From: Nocardia sp. BMG51109
Lineage (GTDB): Bacteria; Actinomycetota; Actinomycetes; Mycobacteriales; Mycobacteriaceae
Length of the DNA stretch: 64,000 nucleotides
Direction of reading: 5' to 3'
Assembly: GCF_000526215.1 (NCBI RefSeq)
Contig: NZ_JAFQ01000004.1
Location: forward strand, 4,526,001-4,590,000
A model generated the notes under the pieces. It searched no databases and was not told the DNA's origin. It worked only from the letters and a program-made list of their open reading frames with translations. Below are positions 17,325 to 23,812 of this stretch, piece after piece (the stretch's first letter is position 1; each line of letters starts with the position of its first letter). Made by a program: the position numbers and the translations under genes.

Positions 17325-18229
17325 CGAGCGACCTGCGCGACCTGCTGGCCGCCCTGACTCCGTTGCCGGACAAGGCCGACGCCTATGCCGCCGACACCTA
17401 CGTCCAGGAAACCGTCGGCCAGCTGGACGAGATCGGGATGGACGCCGCGCGATTCGCGCGGGGACATTCGATGCTGTTGATGAAGCCGGACGCCATCGTC
17501 GCCCGCGCGGTGGAACCGACCCTGGAATGGTTGCGGGACAGCAACTTCCGGGTGGTGAGTGCCCGAACCGTGGTCGCCGACCGGCATTTCGTGCGCGCGC
17601 TGTGGTATTTCGCCTGGAATATCGCCTCGCCCGAACGCCGCCGCCTGGCTGACCTGCTGATCGGCATCTCCGAGGCGCTGGTGCTGGTGGTCTGCGGCCC
17701 CGAGGACGAACTGCCGACTCCGGTCCGCCTGACCTCGGCCAAGGGCGCCACCGATCCGCGCAAGCGCCGGCCCGGCGAGCTGCGCCATCTGCTCGGCAGG
17801 GACAACTATCTGCTCAACCTGGTGCATTCGCCGGACGATCCGGCGGATGTGCTGCGCGAGTTCGCGATCTATTTCGACGAGCGTGCCCGCGCCCGGGCGC
17901 TGGCGCAGGTGTGCGCCGGCACCGACCGTTCGGCGGAGGCCGCCGAACTGGCCGATGCCCTGTATTCCCGCACGCCCGCACGGGATTTCGACCGCGGCAC
18001 CGCGCTCGACCGCATCCTGGCCGATCTCGGCGAAACCCCCGGCGGGCTCGATCCGGACGCCGACGAGGACTGCGCGCGACTGCTGCGCGGGGCCTGGGCC
18101 GCGGACCGGACCATCGATCCGTGGTCGGCCATCGTCCTCGGATCGCACGTACTACCGATGCGCACCGGTTCCGCTCCGCAGACGCTGCGGCCGGTCGGCG
18201 CACACGACTGGTTGGAGGGACGATCATGA
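17321..18229 (+). CDS. Nucleoside-diphosphate-kinase-like protein with C-terminal extension
   Basis: 302 residues, about twice a normal NDK. Residues ~45-185 carry NDK features: SMLLMKPDAIVAR near the start of the fold, the inserted-loop region, and LLNLVHSPDDPADVLREF, where His169 sits in the place of the catalytic phosphohistidine and is followed by the EI..YF-like segment. The last ~110 residues are unassigned. NDK folds move phosphate between NTPs; here a dedicated small-molecule phosphotransfer is plausible alongside the dikinase. It overlaps its neighbours by ATGA on both sides. Confidence 0.65.
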   Translation: MTSDLRDLLAALTPLPDKADAYAADTYVQETVGQLDEIGMDAARFARGHSMLLMKPDAIVARAVEPTLEWLRDSNFRVVSARTVVADRHFVRALWYFAWNIASPERRRLADLLIGISEALVLVVCGPEDELPTPVRLTSAKGATDPRKRRPGELRHLLGRDNYLLNLVHSPDDPADVLREFAIYFDERARARALAQVCAGTDRSAEAAELADALYSRTPARDFDRGTALDRILADLGETPGGLDPDADEDCARLLRGAWAADRTIDPWSAIVLGSHVLPMRTGSAPQTLRPVGAHDWLEGRS

Positions 18230-19203
18230 CCGAAACTGTGACGGTGCAGGTGGCGAGCCATACCCGCACCATCTCCCGGCTGCTGGCGCACCGCTGCGCG
18301 ATTTCGGAGGTCTTCGTCACCTCGCTGCACGCGCAGTCGCCGGACGACTACGTCGTCGGCGCCCAGCTGCCGCGGATGCACGCCTACTACGGCGATCACA
18401 CCGGATCCGGAGCCGGGCACTACGATCCGCTGCTGGTGATGGAGGCCGGCCGGCAGGCCGCCATCGCGCTGACGCACGAATACTTCGGTGTCCCACAGGA
18501 TATGGCCTTCGTGGTGCGGCGCTACAACGGAATCGCCGCCGACACCGAGGCGTGGGAGATCGGCGGGGCGCCCGCCGATCTGGTGATGGCGGTGCGAATC
18601 GCCCGCCGGCACGTGCGCGGCGACGTGCTGTGCGGGCTGGACGTGGTGCTCGACATCGAGCGCGACGGTGTGGCGATGATGACCGTCGACGGCTCGTTCA
18701 CCTGGATCACCCCGAAGCAGTCCGACCGGATGCGCTCGCAGTTCCGGGAAAGCCTGGGGCTGGGACCTTTCCGAGACGCCCTCGTGCACGGTGAGCGCGC
18801 CGTACCGGCGGCGGTCGGGCGGGAGAGCCATCGCAATGTGGTGGTCGGCCCGGTCCGGCGGACGCGCTCGGGCGCCACGACCGAACTCGTCGCGGACACA
18901 GCGCATCCCGTCCTGTTCGACCATCCGCTCGACCACGTCCCGGGCAGCCTGCTCATCGAGGCGGCACGGCAGACCGCGGTGGCGCTGCTGATGCCGCGGG
19001 CGCCCCGGCTGCTGGGGGTCGCGAGCAGCTTCGACCGGTTCGTGGAACTGGACCGATCGGCCGAATGCAGCGCGGAGATCACCGAATTGGCGCCGACCAC
19101 GATCCGGTGCGACATTCTGCAGTGCGGTGCGGCGGCCGCCAGGATCGAGCTGGAGTTCGCCGACGCTGCGGAGTTCGCCGATGCGGAGGAGGAGCTGCGA
19201 TGA
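18226..19203 (+). CDS. AfsA-family (A-factor synthase-like) hot-dog enzyme
   Basis: 325 residues with two AfsA repeats. The first shows LLAHRCAISEVFVTSLH, VGAQLPRMHAYYGDH and DPLLVMEAGRQAAIALTH. The second shows HPVLFDHPLDHVPGSLLIEAARQTA. AfsA/ScbA proteins condense a beta-ketoacyl thioester with dihydroxyacetone phosphate in gamma-butyrolactone hormone synthesis. Within this operon the acyl group would come from the ligase/ACP pair. No ArpA-type receptor regulator lies near. ATG 18226 overlaps the upstream stop. Confidence 0.85.
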   Translation: MTETVTVQVASHTRTISRLLAHRCAISEVFVTSLHAQSPDDYVVGAQLPRMHAYYGDHTGSGAGHYDPLLVMEAGRQAAIALTHEYFGVPQDMAFVVRRYNGIAADTEAWEIGGAPADLVMAVRIARRHVRGDVLCGLDVVLDIERDGVAMMTVDGSFTWITPKQSDRMRSQFRESLGLGPFRDALVHGERAVPAAVGRESHRNVVVGPVRRTRSGATTELVADTAHPVLFDHPLDHVPGSLLIEAARQTAVALLMPRAPRLLGVASSFDRFVELDRSAECSAEITELAPTTIRCDILQCGAAAARIELEFADAAEFADAEEELR

Positions 19204-19811
19204 CGGCCCGGCTACTGACCACGACCCGATCGTTCCGGCGGCGGCTGGATCCGGCCCGTCCGGTGCGGCGGGAGGATCTGCTGGAGTGCCTGGAGGTGGC
19301 GGTGTGCGCCCCGAGCGGCTCGAACCGGCAGCCGTGGCGGTTCGTGGTGGTGCAGGACCCGCCGACGCGCCTGGAGATCTCGCGGTATTACCGGAAGGGC
19401 TTCGAGCAGAACATGTCCGGGCGCACCCCGCGCCCGGATCAGCTGGCCGATCTGGCGTCGGCGCAGTATCTGGCCGACCATCTGCACGAGATGCCCGCGC
19501 TGGTGATCGTGTGCGCGGTCGGGCGGCCGCCGAGCGGGAACGACCGGTTGCTGACGAGCTTCTACGGATCGGTCTATCCGGCGGTGTGGAATCTCCTGCT
19601 GGCCCTGCACGATCGCGGCCTCGGCTCCTGCCCGACCACCGCGCACCTGGCCTACGAGCAGGAGGTGGCGGACCTGCTCGGTCTGCCGTTCGACGAGGTC
19701 ACGCAGGTGGCGATGCTGCCGGTCGCCTGGTTGCGGCCGGGGCCGGAGTCCTTGCCGCGTCGGCGGCCCGCGTCGGAGGTGACCATGTGGGACCGGTGGG
19801 GCGGGGCATGA
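19200..19811 (+). CDS. Nitroreductase-family flavoprotein
   Basis: 203 residues. The N-terminal TTTRSFRRRLDPARP and APSGSNRQPWRFVVV form the FMN-phosphate-binding start of the nitroreductase fold, and LGLPFDEVTQVAMLPVAW is the C-terminal strand. Such enzymes reduce nitro groups or activated C=C bonds with NAD(P)H. In this operon a butenolide or enone reduction is a reasonable guess. It is a paralogue of the gene at 35722, sharing the TTTRS-RKRLD/RRRLD N-terminus and YLADHLHE/YLNDHLHE segment. It overlaps both neighbours (ATGA). Confidence 0.8.
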   Translation: MTARLLTTTRSFRRRLDPARPVRREDLLECLEVAVCAPSGSNRQPWRFVVVQDPPTRLEISRYYRKGFEQNMSGRTPRPDQLADLASAQYLADHLHEMPALVIVCAVGRPPSGNDRLLTSFYGSVYPAVWNLLLALHDRGLGSCPTTAHLAYEQEVADLLGLPFDEVTQVAMLPVAWLRPGPESLPRRRPASEVTMWDRWGGA

Positions 19812-20776
19812 CCGCGGTGTCGTCGCGTCCGGGGACCGCCGTGGCGCGGCTGGCGCGGTTCACCCGCGTACGGTACGAGCCGCACTATCTGCTCTACGCG
19901 GTGTTGTTCACGCTCGCGCTGGAGGGTACGGCCGCGCTGGTATCGCATCCGGACACGTCGTGGCGCCCGGGCGGCGCCACGGTCGTGCGGATCGCGGTGG
20001 TGGCGTTCGTGCTGCTCTATCTGCGGATGGTGGACGAGCAGAAGGACCTGGACTACGACCGCGAACACCATCCGGACCGGCCGCTGGTCACGGGTGCGGT
20101 GAGCGCGGGAGAGCTGCGGTCGGCGATGGCGGTGATCGCGGTCGGCGCCGTCGCCGCCTCGCTGGCGCTGTCGGTGCCCTCGGCGGTGATGATCGCCGCC
20201 ACACTGGGTTACGGCCTGGCGCTGTGGGGCCTGGAGCGGCTGTCGGCCACGGTGCGCGACGCGATCCTGGTGAACCTGGTGGTCACCTATCCGGTGCAGC
20301 TGTTCGTCATCGCATATGTCGTGCTGTCGGCGATCGATACCGGACAGGTCGAATCCCGCTGGGCGACGGCGGCGGTCGCGGTGATCTTCGCCGGCGCCTT
20401 CCTGCAGTTCGAGTTCGCGCGCAAGACGGCACACGAACCGCGGCCGGGGGAATGGTTCTACTCGAATGCGCTGGGCGCGAAGGGGAGTACGGCGGCCGGC
20501 GTGGGATTCGCGGTGGTCGCGGTGGTCTGCGACCTGATTCTGGTGCGGCCCTGGATATTCGACGCCCCCGGCGCGATCGTCGCCTGGATCCCGTTGGTAT
20601 TGTTGGTGTTTCCGCTGTGGGGTGCTGGACGTTTTCTCGGCCCCGCCGGAACGCTTATCGCCCGGCCCGACGCCGATCCGGGCGCGGCCCGGGCGCCCTA
20701 TCCGCTCGTCGGCGCGGTCCTGTTCGTCCTGACGTTGTATACCGTCCTCGTCGCCCAAGCGCTGCTACTGCCCTGA
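19808..20776 (+). CDS. UbiA-superfamily prenyltransferase-like membrane protein
   Basis: 322 residues with about eight hydrophobic helices. The aspartate-rich motif RMVDEQKDLDYDREHHPDRPLVTG region (residues ~74-97) matches the first Asp-rich motif of UbiA prenyltransferases, followed by the HP.RPL element. These integral enzymes transfer prenyl or related polyprenyl/phospho-sugar groups onto aromatic or lipid acceptors. It is the last gene of the operon, so the product may be membrane-linked or prenylated. The second Asp-rich motif is weak (FARKTAHEPRPGEW region). Confidence 0.75.
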   Translation: MTAVSSRPGTAVARLARFTRVRYEPHYLLYAVLFTLALEGTAALVSHPDTSWRPGGATVVRIAVVAFVLLYLRMVDEQKDLDYDREHHPDRPLVTGAVSAGELRSAMAVIAVGAVAASLALSVPSAVMIAATLGYGLALWGLERLSATVRDAILVNLVVTYPVQLFVIAYVVLSAIDTGQVESRWATAAVAVIFAGAFLQFEFARKTAHEPRPGEWFYSNALGAKGSTAAGVGFAVVAVVCDLILVRPWIFDAPGAIVAWIPLVLLVFPLWGAGRFLGPAGTLIARPDADPGAARAPYPLVGAVLFVLTLYTVLVAQALLLP

Positions 20777-20816
20777 GCTTGCTCGATGGTCACCGGAAGG
20801 CCATCGAAAGGGCAGT
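20768..20816 (+). terminator. Nested hairpin after the operon
   Basis: CTGCCC (20768-20773) pairs with GGGCAG (20811-20816), and within it TCGATGG (20783-20789) pairs with CCATCGA (20801-20807). The structure starts inside the last codons of the UbiA gene. There is no T-run, so termination is inferred from position only. Confidence 0.4.
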
Positions 20817-20992
20817 GGGAGGGCCGGGCGGATCGCGCATCCTGGACAGTGCACCCGGCGTCGCAGGAGATGTCCCCTTCGCAGATTGCGGCGCGTTGGA
20901 TCCGGCGCGGTCCGCCCTTGCCGCGTCGGGCTCGCGGTCCGGCGCCCGCGTGCGGCGCCGGGTGCGCCCGTTCGCGGCTTGGAGGCAGGGAG

Positions 20993-21568
20993 ATGTACGT
21001 ACCGCAATCGGACGGCGGGGCGCTGGATGGTAGGGCGCAGTTGGACGGCAGGGACAGAGTGTCCGCCGCTTCGGTGGTTGCGCGTCGCACCCGGCGTGAC
21101 GGTACCGGGCGGCGGCCGGCCGAATGGCCGGCCCCCGTCCTACCGGACTGGCACGAACTGCTGGCCGCGTTCCTGGGTCACGTCGGGGACCAGCCCGGCG
21201 ACCATCCGGTGACCCGCTGGGCCCGCGCCCTCGCCGAACTGCATCTGGGGCGGCGCGGCGATCCGCTGCGCGTGGCCGAACTCGACGGCACCCGAAGCGA
21301 ACTCATCGCGCGGATCGACGGCTGGGTCACCGCGCACACCGCCGCCCGCCCCGCCGCCGAATCGTTCGGGGCCGTCGTCGACGCCATGGCCGCGGCCCAG
21401 GTTCGCGCCGCGCACCTGTTGCGCAGCGTCGATGATGTCAGCGACGAACGGGTGCACGGGGCGTGGTTCATGCTGGCATCGCTGGCCGACGGGTGGACCG
21501 ATCTGGTGCGGCAGGTGACCGCCGCACAGCCGCTGCCCGATCGGAACCCGGCTGCGGAGCACCGATAG
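20993..21568 (+). CDS. DUF4254-like protein
   Basis: 191 residues. The central part (LPDWHELLAAFLGHVG, HPVTRWARALAELH, LDGTRSELIARIDGWV) resembles the DUF4254 family of actinobacteria, soluble helical proteins of unknown function. ATG 20993 with ggaggcagggag just upstream is chosen over more upstream in-frame starts, whose translation is Arg/Pro-rich and atypical. It lies 216 bp after the operon and is probably transcribed separately. Confidence 0.6.
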   Translation: MYVPQSDGGALDGRAQLDGRDRVSAASVVARRTRRDGTGRRPAEWPAPVLPDWHELLAAFLGHVGDQPGDHPVTRWARALAELHLGRRGDPLRVAELDGTRSELIARIDGWVTAHTAARPAAESFGAVVDAMAAAQVRAAHLLRSVDDVSDERVHGAWFMLASLADGWTDLVRQVTAAQPLPDRNPAAEHR

Positions 21569-21622
21569 CGCCCCCGGCTGCGGAGCACCGATACGCCGCT
21601 GTCGGTGCTCTGCGGCCGCCCG

Positions 21623-22027
21623 CTAGCGGCGGCGCCGGCGCCGGGGCCGGTCGGGGGCCGGCGCCGGGCTCTGCTGCCGGGCCACCTCGAGCATGGCGAC
21701 CCCGGCGTCGCGGATGATGGTGTCGAGATCACCGAGTACGTCCGAGACCGCCTCGCGGGCGGCGCGAACGTCGTCGGGCGAGCTGAACTCCTGGTCGAAA
21801 ACCGCTCGGACCGTGTGTAATCGGAGCCCGATGTCGAACAGGTGCCGCACCAGGCGGTCGTGGGACTCCGGGATGGTCACGGGGGCGGCCGGCGGCGCGT
21901 GCTCGGCATCGAACGGGACGCGGGTCGGGGCGCCGTGATCGGCGACGGTGCGTGCGGCCGGAGCGGACGCGTCGGGGGTGGCCACCTTGCGGCCGGAGCG
22001 GGCGGTGGACTGCGCGACACTGGGCAT
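21623..22027 (-). CDS. Small orphan protein resembling a histidine-kinase DHp helix pair
   Basis: 134 residues. An Ala/Thr-rich N-terminus is followed by SHDRLVRHLFDIGLRLHTV and VLGDLDTIIRDAGVAML, which align by eye with the dimerisation region of DevS/DosT-type kinases (HDVVIQRLFAIGLRL and DLDxTIRDIR). The phospho-accepting His is not evident and no ATPase domain is present. It may be an interaction module or adaptor. ATG 22027 has AGAAGG six bases upstream. The neighbouring upstream gene encodes a GAF-ANTAR regulator on the same strand. Confidence 0.5.
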   Translation of the reverse strand: MPSVAQSTARSGRKVATPDASAPAARTVADHGAPTRVPFDAEHAPPAAPVTIPESHDRLVRHLFDIGLRLHTVRAVFDQEFSSPDDVRAAREAVSDVLGDLDTIIRDAGVAMLEVARQQSPAPAPDRPRRRRRR

Positions 22028-22208
22028 GTCAAACCTTCTGCGTACGAAAAGGAGGCTCCCAGCCGCGCTACTGGACTCGGGAAGAACAGGAGTTCTCTCC
22101 AGCAGTGTAGCCGTCACGGGTATCGCCGGGGTCTCCGAAGCGCCGGCGAACGTGACGATCGACAACGTGAGATCGACAACGTGACGATGTCGTCGACGGC
22201 CGTGACCG

Positions 22209-22982
22209 TCAGGAGTCGCGGCGCGCCGGCCGCCGCCGGGCCGGCAGGTTGAAGTGCGGCGGGACGGGGTCGCCCCCGGTCACGGCACGGATGAGGTCGG
22301 CGGCCACGGAGACGAGTTTGACGTTGTTGCGTTGCGAGGTGTCGCGCAGTACCTCGAAAGCGGCATCCCGGTCGCAGTGCCGCTGCGCCATCGTGATGCC
22401 CAGCGCCTGGTCGATGATCGACCGGGAGGCCAGTGCCGCGCGCAACTGTGCGGTGAGCTCGGTCTGCCGGGCGCTGCTGATCGCGGTGCCGAGCAGCACG
22501 GCCGTGTGCTGGGTGGTCAGTGAAATCGCTTGCAGCGCGGCCGAATCGAATGCTTCCAGCTGTGTCGAGTAGAGGTTCAGCGTGCCCACCGCCGTGTCGT
22601 CGATCAGCAGCGGATGTGAATGCACCGAGCGGATCCCGTGCTCCAGCATCCGGGCCGGATATGCGCCCCAACGACTTTCGGCGGCCATATCGGGCACCTC
22701 GACCGGCGTCGCGGTGCGCAGCGCCTCCAGGCACGGGCCCAGGCTCTGGCTGCGCTGCAGTTCGTCGATCAGGGTGGCGTGCGGTCCGGTGGAGGCGACC
22801 GTGACCTCGTCGCCGTTGCGACGCAAGGTGATCGCGACCATCGGGTGATTCGGCAGCATCCTCGAGGTGATGTCGGCGATGTCGCGCAGCGACGCCTCGA
22901 CATCGGGCGTCGACAGCACCAGGGTGGTCAGTTCCGCCAGCCCGGTGGCGAATTCGTCGAGGTGGTACGGATCCGTTGCCAT
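22209..22982 (-). CDS. GAF-ANTAR transcription antiterminator
   Basis: 257 residues. A GAF domain (about 20-165; GPCLEALRTATPVEVPDM and SVHSHPLLIDDTAVGTLNLYS) is followed by an ANTAR RNA-binding domain (about 175-235; ALASRSIIDQALGITMAQRH). Proteins of this layout bind paired hairpins in nascent mRNA after sensing a signal and are common in Nocardia and Mycobacterium. ATG 22982 gives the conserved start; longer frames upstream are not supported. The 181-bp gap to the next gene may hold its own promoter. Confidence 0.85.
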   Translation of the reverse strand: MATDPYHLDEFATGLAELTTLVLSTPDVEASLRDIADITSRMLPNHPMVAITLRRNGDEVTVASTGPHATLIDELQRSQSLGPCLEALRTATPVEVPDMAAESRWGAYPARMLEHGIRSVHSHPLLIDDTAVGTLNLYSTQLEAFDSAALQAISLTTQHTAVLLGTAISSARQTELTAQLRAALASRSIIDQALGITMAQRHCDRDAAFEVLRDTSQRNNVKLVSVAADLIRAVTGGDPVPPHFNLPARRRPARRDS

Positions 22983-23250
22983 CAACTTGCCGACTCTCGT
23001 CAACGGGCTCACCGCCCGGTGCAGGTCCCGTCCTCGTCGAGGGAACCCACCCCCCTTTCTAGCACTTCCCGGTTTGACCACGTGTGCTTCCGGGAACGTC
23101 GTTAACACCCTGATGCACATCGAAACCAGCACGAGCGGGATACACAGCGTCATGACCAGCCGAGCCGGGGAGCACCCACGGCACCCACGGCCGTCGAGCG
23201 TTCCCACCGCGCACCTGCGCGAGAACGAATACCGACGGATAATCGACGAT

Positions 23251-23670
23251 ATGAGCGCCCCCGCGCAGCAAGTGGCGCGTGACCTGACGACCGCCGAATC
23301 ACTGCGGCTACTCGCACGTGTCCGGTTCGGACGCATCGTGTTCGCTCGCTACGCCCTGCCGACCATTCGCCCCGTCAACCACATCGTCGACGACGAGGCG
23401 ATCGTCATCCACGCCAACCGCGGCACGGCCATGAGCCCGGAACGTCAGGTCGTCGCCTACGAGGCCGACACCATCGACGAGCGCACGCACCGCGGCTGGT
23501 GCGTCATCGTCACCGGTACCGCCGATGTCGTCACCGATCCGGACGCGGTCGAGCGATACCGCACGCTGCTACAGCCGTGGCTACCGGGGCCGCGCGACCA
23601 CATCATCCGCATCGAGCCCGACATCATCACGGGCGTCGAATTCGTCGACCCGGAGCCCGGCCCGGCCTGA
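23251..23670 (+). CDS. Pyridoxamine-5'-phosphate-oxidase-like flavin/F420-binding protein
   Basis: 139 residues with LRLLARVRFGRIVFARYALPTIRPVNHIVDDEAIVIH, the split-barrel fold of PNPOx-like proteins, and THRGWCVIVTGTADVVTD in the second half. Many actinobacterial members bind FMN, F420 or haem and act in stress responses. ATG 23251 is tentative because no clear ribosome binding site precedes it and the frame is open far upstream. It is divergent from the GAF-ANTAR gene. Confidence 0.7.
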   Translation: MSAPAQQVARDLTTAESLRLLARVRFGRIVFARYALPTIRPVNHIVDDEAIVIHANRGTAMSPERQVVAYEADTIDERTHRGWCVIVTGTADVVTDPDAVERYRTLLQPWLPGPRDHIIRIEPDIITGVEFVDPEPGPA

Positions 23671-23764
23671 GCGGCTCGGCCGCCGGGCGGCGCGATCACA
23701 TCATCCGTATCGAAGGAGCCTCAGCACCGGTGTCGTATTCGTCGATCCGGCGTCCGGCCCGGCC
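23593..23764 (+). repeat. Partial duplication of the 3' end of the PNPOx-like gene
   Basis: The last ~75 bases of the gene (23593-23667) recur in diverged form at 23691-23764, including cgcga-cacatcatccg and the segment encoding GVxFVDP-SGPA. The second copy is out of frame and noncoding, so it looks like a tandem-duplication scar. Confidence 0.75.
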
Positions 23765-23812
23765 GGAGCGCCCGGTTCGTCCCGCTCGCGCGGCGGGCTG
23801 TGTTGCGCTGGG

